Source: CALMEC01 sp963777565
Lineage (GTDB): Bacteria > Actinomycetota > Thermoleophilia > Miltoncostaeales > Miltoncostaeaceae
DNA: 64,000 bases
Direction: 5' to 3'
Assembly: GCA_963777565.1 (NCBI GenBank)
Contig: CAVZQZ010000006.1
Span: 124,001 to 188,000 of the forward strand
The notes beneath the pieces are model-generated. The model was given only the letters and a program-made list of their open reading frames with translations, did not search any database and was not told the DNA's origin. How positions within the stretch are numbered: the stretch's first letter is position 1; the number at the start of each line of letters is the position of its first letter. Below, piece after piece: positions 36,914-50,732 of this stretch. Made by a program: the position numbers and the translations under genes.

Positions 36914-37676
36914 CCGGCCGGAAGACGATGATGCCCGTGGGGATCTGCCGCTGGTAGCTCGGGCGGTTGAGGGAGGCCCCGCGCCAGTTGACGTTGGCGC
37001 TTGAGTCGATGTCCATGCCGAGCGCCTCCACGAACCCGAGCCGTACCAGCGCCTTTGCGAAGTGCTTAGCGGAGAGCCCCGCGCCGCCGATCACCACGAG
37101 GGCCGTCTTACCGCTCCGCAGCCGGCCGACCGCGGAGCGGTGGTAGGCGGGGTTGCGCTGATACGGGTCGAGCGTACCGAGGCTGCCGACGCGACCGTTG
37201 TCGACGTAGACCGGCTTGCCGGAGATCGCCTCTTTCACGCCCTGGGTGATAAGGCGGTAGCCCTGGGCGTCGCCGGGGACAATGTCGACGCTGCCGTCGG
37301 CCGCGAACACCGCGGCGCCCCGCTCGCTGTTGCCGAGGAAGCTGCGGCCACGATGGATGAACAGGTTGCCCGACGGCACCTTGGCGCCGAGCAAGAAGAA
37401 GTCGCCGTTGAGTCCCGCCACGGCGCCCCGCGACCTGGCGTTGCGCGTGATGAAGCTCCCGACGGTGCCGGTGCGTCCCGGACCGCCGCCGAGCCAAATG
37501 GCCTCGAGGTGCGCGCCGGCGCCTGGGGTCACCGTGATCATGTGCAGCGGGCGCTTGCCGGCGGCGGTCGTGATCGTGGTCGACGTCTTCGTGACGCCGG
37601 GCACCGGAGCCGCCGCGGCCGTGGCTCCCAGCGCCAGCGCCGCGACCAATGCGCGAACGACGGTCTTCCCGGTCAT
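36906..37676 (-). CDS. secreted phosphodiester glycosidase family protein (NAGPA-like)
   Basis: 256 residues with a cleavable signal (VRALVAALALGATAAAA). The PF09992 domain is seen from AVAGLNGDFFLLGAKVPSGN, GYRLITQGVKEAISG, RSAVGRLRSGKTALVVIGG and the C-terminal ALGMDIDSSANVNWRG, where most members have LDGGGSS. That Gly-rich catalytic loop is altered here, so activity on a sugar phosphodiester is uncertain. It acts outside the membrane, probably on teichoic-acid-like or phosphoglycan substrates. The GTG start of the next gene lies within its last codons. Confidence 0.87.
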   Translation of the reverse strand: MTGKTVVRALVAALALGATAAAAPVPGVTKTSTTITTAAGKRPLHMITVTPGAGAHLEAIWLGGGPGRTGTVGSFITRNARSRGAVAGLNGDFFLLGAKVPSGNLFIHRGRSFLGNSERGAAVFAADGSVDIVPGDAQGYRLITQGVKEAISGKPVYVDNGRVGSLGTLDPYQRNPAYHRSAVGRLRSGKTALVVIGGAGLSAKHFAKALVRLGFVEALGMDIDSSANVNWRGASLNRPSYQRQIPTGIIVFRPGG

Positions 37677-37752
37677 GTGCTCCACCCCCTCGCGCATCCG
37701 CGGTGCGACCACGCTACCCCCCCGCGCCGCTCCGGTCGAGACCGTATGGGGC

Positions 37753-38295
37753 TCAGCCGGCGAGCGCGGGCGCCCCCTCCACGGAGACGCGAAGCCCGAA
37801 GGGCTCGCGCGGATCATCTTCGAGCAGCCGCGAACTCACCGTGACGTCGCCCAGGACCTCGCCGACCGCCGCCTCGATCTCACCGGGGAGGGTCGCCGCG
37901 GTTTCCGGCGTGTTCGGCGCGTGGAGCCGGTCGTACACGCGCACGTCGACCTCGCGCTCGTCCAGTTCGACGCCGGGTAGCTCCCGAGCCTCGGCGATCG
38001 CCCCGGTCAGGCGGCGCAGCGCCCTGGCGACGAGCTCCTGAGGGGCGCCGGGCGCGTCCCGCTTGAGCGTGTAGCGCAGCGAGGTGCGGCCACCGAGCAG
38101 GTCGATGGCGTAGTCGCCCTCGTGGCCGACCAGCATGATCCCGGGGCCCTCGTGCACGTGGCCGTACCGTGCGACATCGATCAGTAGGCCCTCCACGGCG
38201 CCGCGACGGATCCAGTCGTGGAACACCGAGACGAAGGCCTCCGGGTCGACCTCGCCGACGAACGGGACGGCGACGGAGACGCGTTGCAGCCTCAT
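37753..38295 (-). CDS. conserved hypothetical protein coupled to nitrite/sulfite reductase
   Basis: 180 residues starting MRLQRVSVAVPFVGEVDPEAF. It is acidic, has no signal peptide or membrane helix, and shows RRGAVEGLLIDVARYGHVHEGPGIMLVGHEGDYAIDL in consecutive segments, a region that looks conserved. Its ATG lies inside the stop of the reductase gene (ATGA), so it is produced with it. Proteins of this kind sit next to nirA-like genes in several Thermoleophilia and Deinococcus-type genomes (from memory, not checked). A maturation or electron-transfer role is a guess. Confidence 0.75.
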   Translation of the reverse strand: MRLQRVSVAVPFVGEVDPEAFVSVFHDWIRRGAVEGLLIDVARYGHVHEGPGIMLVGHEGDYAIDLLGGRTSLRYTLKRDAPGAPQELVARALRRLTGAIAEARELPGVELDEREVDVRVYDRLHAPNTPETAATLPGEIEAAVGEVLGDVTVSSRLLEDDPREPFGLRVSVEGAPALAG

Positions 38296-40558
38296 GCCAC
38301 CACCTCGAGCTTGCGTGCCTCCGCCACCCGGATCTGGCAGGCGTGGGACGCGTCGATGAAAAGCTGCGTCTCCTCCACCAGCTCGCGGACGGCGTCGGCT
38401 CCCTCGACCGGGCCGCATTCGTGCCGCGCGAACAGCGGGCGGGCGAACTTGCCGTGGGCGAAGCGGTCGAAGAAGAGCTTCGTGTCGTAGAAGCGCTCGC
38501 GAAACTCGCGCACCACGTCGTCGTCACTCGGCGGAAGGATCGGCAGCTCAAGCGCCACCACGCCGCGGGCCGCGGCGATCATCGCCTGGTAGGAGCGCTC
38601 GTCGGCACGGACAAGGTCGCCCTCCTCGAGGGCGAGTTGCGCCTCGAACGCGACGCTCTCGGCGATCGAGAGCTCCATGTCGGTGCGGGAGATGACCTCG
38701 CCGGCGCACTCGCCGATGCCGAGGTCGCCCATGGAGAACTCGCGGGGGTCGCCCCAGTCGGAGTACGGGGTGCGGTCGACCTCGTACGGCGGCACCTGCT
38801 TGAACTCCTCGATCAGCAGCGCCGCGAGCTCCTTCTTGCCGATCCGGGTGCAGAAGTCCTGGAAGCTCTCGCCCTCGGTCCGGTCGCTGACGAACCGGGT
38901 GGTGATCCGGTCGACCACGTCGGGGATCCGGCGTGACGGCACCGAGCCGATCGCGAGTCCGAAGGCGCCGCCGTTGTCGTGCCACTTGCCGCCGAGGACC
39001 ACCTGGAAGTGCGGCACGGCGTGCCCGCCGATCTTGCGGCTGTTGCCGAAGAACCCGATGTCGGCGACGTGGTGCTGCCCACACGAGTTGAAGCAGCCGC
39101 TCACCTTGATCCGCAAGCCGCGGACGGCCTCGTCGAGCTCGTACGCCGTCGCGGCAAGCCGCTCGCGAAGCTCGCCGGCGAGCCCGCGCGACGAGGAGAT
39201 GCCGAGCTTGCAGGTGTCGGTGCCCGGGCACGACGTGATGTCGAGGATCGTGCCGGCCCCCGCCTCGGCAAGCCCGACCGCGGCCAGCGCTGCGTAGCAG
39301 CGCCGGCAGGTCGGACTCGCGCACCCAGCGCAGCACGATGTTCTGCTCGACCGTAAAGCGCACGGTGTCGCCCACGAACGCCCGGGCGATGTCGGCCAGC
39401 CGCCGGGTCTGCCACGACGAGATGTCGCCGAGCGGCAGCGCGACGGTGGCGGTGGCGTACCCCTCCTGGCGCTGAGCATAGGCGTTCGTGGCGATCCACC
39501 GGCCGACCTCGTCGGTGGGCAGGTGGCCGTTCTGTGAGGCGAGCGGGCGCAGCGGGGTCTCGTCGAAGCGCTCGACGTCCGGGAGGTAGGCGGTCCAGCG
39601 CGGGTCGTGCGGCAGGATCGCCCGCTCCTCCTCGACGAGCCGGATGAACTCGTCGATGCCGAGCTTCGCGACGAGGAACTTGATTCGGGCGCGGTTGCGG
39701 TTCTGCTTCTCGCCGAGCCGGGCGAAGACGCGGGCAATCGCCTGGGCCGTCGGGAGGAGCTCCTCGGCGGGGACGAACTCCGAGTAGAGCTTCGCCTGGT
39801 AGGGGCTCGTGCCCGAGGCCGCCGCCGACGTAGAGCTCGAAACCGCGACGCTCGACCCCGTCGATGACCTTGATCTTGGCGAGGGCGCCGAAGTCGTGCA
39901 TGCGCACCAGGCCACACGCCTCATCGGCGCAGCCGGAGAACGCGATCTTGAACTTGCGGCCGAAGTCCTGGCAGTCCGGATGTCCGAGCAGGAACTGGGT
40001 GAGCGCATCCGCGTAGCCGGTGACGTCGAACACCTCGGTGCGGCAGACGCCGGCGACCGGACAGGCGGTGACGTTGCGTACCGAGTTGCCGCACGCCTCG
40101 CGGGTGGTGATCCCCACGGCGGCGAGGCGCCGCATGATGGTGGGCGTGTCCTCGATGTGGATGTAGTGGAGCTGGATGTCCTGGCGGGTGGTGACGTGGA
40201 GGATCTCGTCGGAGTACTCCTCCGCGAGCTCGGCCATAACCTCGAGCTGCTCGGGGGTCACGCCGCCGTAGGGGATCTTGATCCGGAGCATCCCCGGCGC
40301 GTCCCAGACGGTGTCAGGACCCTTGGTGAGCTCACCGGACGGGTACTCGAGCGCGCGGGTTGCGACGCCGTCGTTGCGCTGGCCGTTGTCGTAGCGCTGA
40401 CCGTAGGCGCCGCGACGCAGGCGGGTCTCGGCGAAGACGCGATCTTCGATCTTGCCCTGGCGGCGAAGCTCGATCTGCGCTTCGAACATGTCGACCTCCT
40501 CCGCGAGGTCGGCTGGCATGCGGTCCGCCAGTCGTTGCTTCCACTCGGTCGCGCTCAT
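38292..40558 (-). pseudogene. ferredoxin-dependent nitrite/sulfite reductase, interrupted by two one-base insertions
   Basis: Corrected length is 754 residues, about 190 more than plain NirA/SirA. The first ferredoxin-like half has YGGVTPEQLEVMAELAEEYS and ACPVAGVCRTE. The sirohaem-[4Fe-4S] Cys ligands are in SCPGTDTCKLG and SGCFNSCGQHH. The C-terminal extension (ESVAFEAQLALEEGDLVRAD onwards) is helical and HEPN-like. An extra base at 39811 (after GGG in GGGLG) and another at 39297 (after CTG) shift the frame. In both cases the neighbouring codon reads the same amino acid with either base. The enzyme reduces nitrite or sulfite by six electrons; which one is not decidable. GGGAG precedes the ATG at 40558. 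Confidence 0.9.
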
Positions 40559-40622
40559 GGACTCCCTTTGTCGGTCGCGGATGCCCCCGCCGGGTGCATG
40601 GCTCCACCTGCGCGGCAAAATA

Positions 40623-40637
40623 CCACGAACACCGTGG
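40623..40637. promoter_or_regulatory. inverted repeat upstream of the nitrite/sulfite reductase operon
   Basis: CCACG / CGTGG arms with five bases between them sit 65 bases upstream of the reductase start, inside the only AT-richer stretch of this intergenic region. It could be an operator for a nitrogen or sulfur regulator. Confidence 0.35.
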
Positions 40638-40795
40638 AAAAGTATGAGATTCCAGCGATCGCCGCCGAACGCAGTCCGTCGATCCCAAAAACGCCCGTAA
40701 GTCCCGGTGTTCCGGGGCGGGAGGCGTACGGAGGGAGGCTTGAAGCTCCACGCCGACCGCCACCGCCCACGTTACGATGGTTAAGGTCATGTTAA

Positions 40796-40905
40796 GGGTG
40801 CCTGGCACCAGGCGCACCCCCTGACGGCAGCAAAGGGTGTCTGGCACCAGGCGCACCCCCTGGCGGCAGCAACGCAGGCTTCCCGCCGTGGTGCCTGGCA
40901 CCAGG
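40796..40905. repeat. REP-like tandem repeat, 39-bp units with hairpins
   Basis: Two adjacent 39-base units (40796-40834 and 40835-40873) differ at only three positions, and a partial third copy of the core lies at 40890-40905. Each full unit folds: GGGTGC and GCACCC pair, and CTGG/CCAG-type bases inside extend it to a stem of about 10 bp with a 3-base loop and one bulged C. The core TGGCACCAGG is shared by all three. No reading frame runs through. The region resembles the repetitive extragenic palindromes of some actinobacteria. Confidence 0.75.
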
Positions 40906-41006
40906 ACCGTCCTCCGTGGTGATGCGCCGGGACGGCGCGGGCCGCGCTACAGTCGGTCGCAGGTCGGGCCCCTGACGTTCGCCCCGAAGGTCGGGCCGCA
41001 TCCGCG

Positions 41007-41180
41007 ATGGACAACCGAAGCGACGGAGCACCCCCGGGCACGCAAGCTCCTCCCGCGGAGCCGGCGGTCGTGCACCCGCCAAGCCCGGCGGCCGAAGTAC
41101 CCGACCCAGTCGACGAGGCCTCCATGGACTCGTTCCCGGCCTCCGACCCGCCGTCCCGCGGCGGAGCGGGACTCCGATGA
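41007..41180 (+). CDS. 57-residue protein with a C-terminal SFPASDPP motif
   Basis: The ORF (ATG at 41007, TGA at 41180) encodes a Pro/Ala-rich N-terminal part and VDEASMDSFPASDPPSRGG near the end. The D-E-A-S-x-x-S-F-P-A-S-D-P-P element is a motif I recall from many small bacterial proteins of unknown role, always near the C-terminus, which is the main reason to call this a gene. There is no good ribosome site (GAAGG is 16 bases away). The gene lies alone between the repeats and the convergent Rrf2-type regulator gene. Confidence 0.6.
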   Translation: MDNRSDGAPPGTQAPPAEPAVVHPPSPAAEVPDPVDEASMDSFPASDPPSRGGAGLR

Positions 41181-41240
41181 TCGCCTGAGCCCGACCGCCG
41201 CTTCGAACCCACCCCGCACGGGGTGACCCAGCGGCCGAGG

Positions 41241-41681
41241 TCAGGCGGTGTGCGCCAGATCCGCTGCCGCGGTCTCCTGGACCAGATCGCAGATGGTGGT
41301 GGTCCCCAGTTCGGCTTCGACCGCGTCGGCCGCCCTGCGATCGAGCGCGCCGAGCGCCCGCTGGATTCGCTGACCCACCGGACAGTCCGGGTTGGCGCCG
41401 TGCAACCCCAGCACCGGATCCTCGCCCTGGACGGCCCGCCAAACGTCGGCCAGGGTGATCTCACCCCGGGGACGCCGCAGCCGCCATCCACCATGCACCC
41501 CCGGGCGGCTCTCGACGATCGCCGCGGCACGCAACCGGCCGAGGATGCGCCGCACGTGGACCGGGTTCGAGCCCACGCTGTCGGCCATCACCTCGGACGA
41601 CAGAACCTCATCGGGCTGCGCCCCAAGCATCGTCAGTACATGCACCGCGACAGCGAATTGGGTGTTGGTCGGCCGTCCCAT
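41241..41681 (-). CDS. Rrf2-family transcriptional regulator without an iron-sulfur cysteine triad
   Basis: 146 residues from the ATG at 41681 (MGRPTNTQFAVAVHVLTML). The winged helix is clear: SSEVMADSVGSNPVHVRRILGRL, then GVHGGWRLRRP for the wing. Members such as IscR and NsrR hold a [Fe-S] cluster with three Cys in the C-terminal half. Here only one Cys is found (NPDCPVGQ), so a cluster is unlikely and another signal is probably sensed. It diverges from the YceI gene across two inverted repeats, which are the likely operators. Confidence 0.9.
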   Translation of the reverse strand: MGRPTNTQFAVAVHVLTMLGAQPDEVLSSEVMADSVGSNPVHVRRILGRLRAAAIVESRPGVHGGWRLRRPRGEITLADVWRAVQGEDPVLGLHGANPDCPVGQRIQRALGALDRRAADAVEAELGTTTICDLVQETAAADLAHTA

Positions 41682-41697
41682 CCCGCCCCATTCTTGC

Positions 41698-41753
41698 AAA
41701 CCGTAACCGCGATTGCTACGGTTTGATTCGTAATCACTATAGGTACGAATCAA
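41698..41753. promoter_or_regulatory. two inverted repeats, probable Rrf2 operators
   Basis: Repeat 1: AAACCGTA (41698-41705) and TACGGTTT (41717-41724), perfect, 11-base spacer. Repeat 2: TTGATTCGTA (41723-41732) and TACGAATCAA (41744-41753), perfect, again 11-base spacer. Both share the inner CGTA-N11-TACG. Their centres are 27 bases apart, and they lie between the divergent regulator and YceI genes. Confidence 0.75.
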
Positions 41754-41785
41754 CGGTCGGCGACGACCAGGGAGGAACCGCACCA

Positions 41786-42343
41786 ATGTCCACCACCACA
41801 AACACCCTCATCCCCACCGGCACCTGGAACATCGACGCGAGCCATTCGAGCATCGAATTCCGCGTGAAGCACCTGGGCATCGCCACCGTGAAGGGCCAGT
41901 TCCGCGACTTCGCCGGCGCCCTCGTCGTGGGCGACGCACCGGAGGCCACCTCCGTCACCGGTACCGTCGACGCGGCGTCGGTCGACACCCGCGAGGCCGA
42001 TCGCGACGCCCACCTTCGCTCCCCCGACTTCTTCGACGCCGAGCACCACCCGCACGTGACGTTCACATCGACCGCATTCCGGCCGATCGACGACGAGACC
42101 TTCGAACTCGACGGCGACCTGACCGTCCGCGGCGTCACCAAGCCGGTGCGCCTGACGGGGGAGGTGCAGGGTGGAGAGGTCGACCCGTGGGGCAACGAGC
42201 GGGTCGCACTCGAGCTCACCGGACAGATCAGCCGCGGCGACTACGGAATGACCTTCAACCAGGTCCTCGGTTCCGGCAATCTCCTCGTCGGTGACAAGGT
42301 GAAGCTCGAACTGAACCTCTCGACCGTCAAGGTGAGCGACTAA
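41786..42343 (+). CDS. YceI family protein (polyisoprenoid-binding lipocalin-like)
   Basis: 185 residues. TWNIDASHSSIEFRVKHLGI opens the YceI barrel, KGQFRDFAGALVVGD and FFDAEHHPHVTFTSTAF follow, and LTVRGVTKPVRLTGEV closes the conserved core. YceI proteins bind isoprenoid lipids such as ubiquinone precursors. No signal peptide is present, so this one is cytosolic. GGAGG precedes the ATG by ten bases. Its TAA overlaps the ATG of the VOC gene (TAATG). Expression is probably controlled by the divergent Rrf2 regulator. Confidence 0.95.
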   Translation: MSTTTNTLIPTGTWNIDASHSSIEFRVKHLGIATVKGQFRDFAGALVVGDAPEATSVTGTVDAASVDTREADRDAHLRSPDFFDAEHHPHVTFTSTAFRPIDDETFELDGDLTVRGVTKPVRLTGEVQGGEVDPWGNERVALELTGQISRGDYGMTFNQVLGSGNLLVGDKVKLELNLSTVKVSD

Positions 42344-43233
42344 TGAGCCCCACGAGCACGCACTCGAGCACCGGTCGCACCATCGCGCCGGCAACCAGAA
42401 TGGGCGCGGTGCACCTGACTGTCGCGCAACTCGAGCGCTCGCTCGACTACTGGCGGCGACAGATCGGCCTTCGCGTGCACGAGCGCGAAGGCCGCGTCGC
42501 ATCCCTCGGCACCGGCGGCGAGGACCTCGTCGTGCTCTACGAGGAGCCAGGCGCACAGCCGGTTCGCGGCCACACCGGTCTCTTCCACCTCGCGCTGTTG
42601 CTGCCCGAACGCACCGACCTGGCACGCTGGCTGGTGCATGCCGCCGAGGACCGGGTGCCGCTCTCGGGCATGAGCGACCATTTTGTCAGCGAGGCGATCT
42701 ACCTGTACGACCCCGACGGCCACGGCATCGAGATCTACGCCGACCGACCTCGCTCAGCATGGGAGCGTGGCCCGGATGGGCAACTCGCCATGGGCACCAT
42801 CGCCCTCGACGTCGACGCGCTCGTCAGGACAATCGCGGACGCGCCGCCGGAGGACTTCACGGGAATGCCCGACGGGACGACGATGGGCCACGTGCACCTG
42901 CACGTACGCGACGTCGACGAGGCCGACCGCTTCTACGGCGACACGCTCGGCTTCGACGTCATGACCCACTACGGTGACCAGGCGACGTTCCTCTCGGCCG
43001 GCGGCTACCACCATCACCTCGGGGCGAACGTCTGGGCCGGTCGTGGCGCGACCCCTCCCCCGCCCGGATCGGCGTCACTGCGTCACGCCACGATCGTGCT
43101 GCCGGACCGGGCGGAGGTCGATCGGGTCGCCGGCTGGGCCGCCGACGCCGGCGCGGAGCCCGAGCCGCGCTCCGAGGGTCTCCTCGTCAGGGACCCGTCG
43201 CAGAACGCGCTGCTGCTCGTCCCTGCAGGCTGA
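42343..43233 (+). CDS. VOC superfamily protein (CatE/extradiol-dioxygenase-like, two domains)
   Basis: 296 residues with two glyoxalase/bleomycin-type modules: MGAVHLTVAQLERSLDYWRR (about residue 20) and MGHVHLHVRDVDEADRFYGD (about 185). Metal-binding candidates are the His of each opening strand, HHHLGANVW and the Glu in IYADRP/GIEIY. The architecture matches CatE-type catechol 2,3-dioxygenase relatives that are abundant with YceI and quinone-related genes. The substrate is unknown. It is translated with YceI through a one-base overlap. Confidence 0.9.
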   Translation: MSPTSTHSSTGRTIAPATRMGAVHLTVAQLERSLDYWRRQIGLRVHEREGRVASLGTGGEDLVVLYEEPGAQPVRGHTGLFHLALLLPERTDLARWLVHAAEDRVPLSGMSDHFVSEAIYLYDPDGHGIEIYADRPRSAWERGPDGQLAMGTIALDVDALVRTIADAPPEDFTGMPDGTTMGHVHLHVRDVDEADRFYGDTLGFDVMTHYGDQATFLSAGGYHHHLGANVWAGRGATPPPPGSASLRHATIVLPDRAEVDRVAGWAADAGAEPEPRSEGLLVRDPSQNALLLVPAG

Positions 43234-43244
43234 TGCCCCCGCGG

Positions 43245-43295
43245 GTGAGGCGGCGAATGGCTCGGCCGCCCCACGCCCGCGCCGTCCCGCCTCAC
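43245..43295. terminator. hairpin between convergent genes
   Basis: GTGAGGCGG (43245-43253) pairs perfectly with CCGCCTCAC (43287-43295) around a GC-rich 33-base loop that folds further. It lies between the ends of the VOC gene and the acyl-CoA synthetase gene. The rest of the 194-base gap shows nothing else. Confidence 0.4.
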
Positions 43296-43427
43296 TCCGT
43301 GCCGATCACCGTGCGACGGTCGACCGGTCCCCCACCCGCCGCCTGACCGGGAACGACGCCGCCCACCCGCGGCATGAGGCGCGGGCGGCCCGGCGTCGCT
43401 CACCCGGTCACGCGCTCATGCTGGGCC

Positions 43428-45041
43428 TCAGGAGCGTCTCGCGCGCTCCTCTTCGCGCTGGCGAAGCTCGATGCGGCGGATCTTGCCGGTCAGCGTCTTG
43501 GGGAGATCGTCGACGAACTCGATCTCGCGGGGGTAGGCGTACGCGGACAGGTGTTCGCGGACGAAAGCCTTCAGCTCGTCAGCGAGCTCATCCGATGGCT
43601 CGACGCCGGGCAGCAAGCGCACAAACGCCTTGACGATGTGCCCGCGGGCGCCGTCCGGCGAGGCAACGGCCGCCGCCTCGATCACGCTCGGGTGCGCAAC
43701 CACGGCGGACTCGACCTCGAACGGGCCGATCCGATACCCGGCGGAGATGATCACGTCGTCGTTGCGCCCCTCGTACCAGACATAACCGTCCTCGTCCTGC
43801 CGAGCGACGTCCTTCGTGTGGAACCACTCCCCGCCGAATACCTCCTCGCTGTCCTCCGGTCGGCCCCAGTAGCCGAGGGGGTAGTGGGGGTTCGAGCGGG
43901 CGCGCAGGCAGATCTCTCCTTTCTCGCCACGCGGCACGGGCTTGTCGTCCTCGTCGAGCAGCGCGACATCCCATCCCGGGAGTGGCTTGCCCATCGACCC
44001 CGGCCGCACCTCCATCGTCGGGAAGTTCGAGCAGAGCGGGTAGCTCTCCGACAGGCCGTAGTAGTCGAACAGGGTCACCCCGAACTGATCCCGGAACCAC
44101 CGGATGACCTCGGGGTTGCACGGCTCGCCGGCGACGCACGCGAGGCGGAGGTCGATGCCGGGGAAGCGCGATGCGACATCCCCCATCGCGGCCATCGCCC
44201 GCAGCGCCGTCGGCGTGGCGAAGAGGTTGCCGACCTTGTACTTCTCGAGCATGTAGAGCGTCTGCGCGGGGTCGTAGCCGCCCTTGCGGCAGTACACCGC
44301 GATCGGCGTCCCGAAACGCCACGGCCCGAGGATGCCGGGGACGATGCCCGCGATCCACGCCCACTCCCCGGTCGAGTGGAACACCTCGTCCGGGCGGACG
44401 TCGTGAACGTACTCGAACTCGTTGTGCGCGAGGAGGTACTGGTGCGCGTGGACGATGCCCTTCGCCAGCCCCGTGGTGCCGGACGTGTAGTAGATCTGCG
44501 CGGCCTGGTCGGCCGGGGTGTCGAGGGTCGCGCAGACGTCCGACGCCGTCGCGACCGCCCGGCCGAACTCCCCGTCGACGATCAGCACGTCCTCGAGCTC
44601 CGGGAGGTCACCGCGGACTCCCTCGATCCGGTCGGCGTTGCTCGCGTCGGTCACGATGACCTTCGCCCCGCAGTCACGCAGTCGATGCACGATCGAGTCG
44701 TCGCCGTAGAGGATCGACAGCGACAGCAGGATCGCCCCGAGCTTGTACGTCGCGAGGAACGTCGCCGCACTCTCCGGGAGCGGCGGGAGCATGACGGCGA
44801 CACGGTCGCCCTCTCCGACTCCTGCAGCCCGCAGGGCGTTCGCCGTACGGTTGGTGAGCGTCTGCATGTCGCCGAACGTCAAGCTCCGCTCGGCGCCCTT
44901 CCAGTCCTCCCAGAGCATCGCGAGGGCCGCCGGGTCGTGCTTGTCGAGCACGTCGGTGGCGATGTTGTAGCGCTCCGGCACCTCCCAGCGGAATTCCGCG
45001 GACATCTGGTCGTAGGGCCCGGGCTGCCACCGCCTGTGCAT
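43428..45041 (-). CDS. AMP-dependent acyl-CoA synthetase (acetate/medium-chain type)
   Basis: 537 residues. It activates a carboxylic acid as acyl-AMP and then acyl-CoA. Motif A3 is IYYTSGTTGLAKGIVHAH, A5 is FDYYGLSESYPL, A7/A8 are EWFHTKDVARQDEDGYVWY and GRNDDVIISAGYRIGP, and A10 carries the catalytic Lys in LPKTLTGKIRR. EYVHDVRPDEVFHSTGEWAW is typical of MACS/acetyl-CoA-synthetase-like members. It lies upstream of nothing on its strand but next to the dehydratase operon, so an acyl-CoA product for that enzyme is conceivable but unproven. Confidence 0.94.
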   Translation of the reverse strand: MHRRWQPGPYDQMSAEFRWEVPERYNIATDVLDKHDPAALAMLWEDWKGAERSLTFGDMQTLTNRTANALRAAGVGEGDRVAVMLPPLPESAATFLATYKLGAILLSLSILYGDDSIVHRLRDCGAKVIVTDASNADRIEGVRGDLPELEDVLIVDGEFGRAVATASDVCATLDTPADQAAQIYYTSGTTGLAKGIVHAHQYLLAHNEFEYVHDVRPDEVFHSTGEWAWIAGIVPGILGPWRFGTPIAVYCRKGGYDPAQTLYMLEKYKVGNLFATPTALRAMAAMGDVASRFPGIDLRLACVAGEPCNPEVIRWFRDQFGVTLFDYYGLSESYPLCSNFPTMEVRPGSMGKPLPGWDVALLDEDDKPVPRGEKGEICLRARSNPHYPLGYWGRPEDSEEVFGGEWFHTKDVARQDEDGYVWYEGRNDDVIISAGYRIGPFEVESAVVAHPSVIEAAAVASPDGARGHIVKAFVRLLPGVEPSDELADELKAFVREHLSAYAYPREIEFVDDLPKTLTGKIRRIELRQREEERARRS

Positions 45042-45084
45042 GCGGGCGATGCTACGTCACCTCATGGGGCGCCACCAGAGGGCG

Positions 45085-45375
45085 TCAGGCCAGCAGGTCG
45101 CCCAGCTCGCTGCGCAACACGTCGGACGGAAGCTCCTCGCCGTTGTTGAGCCGGGTCAGGAACGCGGCGATGACATCCTTGCCGCGCTCCTTCGTACCTC
45201 CGACGAGGAACCCGTCGAAGAAGTGGTCACCGGCGAGGGCCCGGTTGAACTCCTGCTCACGGTTGTGGTCGCCGAGCTCGGTGAAGTACACCACCCGGTA
45301 GGTCTTGTTGTAATGCCCCTCCCGGTAGACCTCGAACAGCACCTTGTCCGAGGCCCGTGCCGCCTGTGTGCTCAA
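45085..45375 (-). CDS. small conserved protein coupled to the dehydratase gene
   Basis: 96 residues with a TTG start and GAGG just upstream. The core reads SDKVLFEVYREGHYNKTYRVVYFTEL followed by AGDHFFDGFLVGG, with no Cys and no membrane helix. It starts eight bases after the stop of the giant dehydratase/activase gene, so it is the second gene of that operon. I know no family for it. A stabilising or regulatory subunit would fit, but that is inference. Confidence 0.72.
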   Translation of the reverse strand: MSTQAARASDKVLFEVYREGHYNKTYRVVYFTELGDHNREQEFNRALAGDHFFDGFLVGGTKERGKDVIAAFLTRLNNGEELPSDVLRSELGDLLA

Positions 45376-45382
45376 ATCCTCT

Positions 45383-50732
<5,350 letters not shown>

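Noticed and set aside
40796..40905. CRISPR array
   Set aside because: Only two to three units, adjacent without spacers of constant length, and no cas genes in the window.
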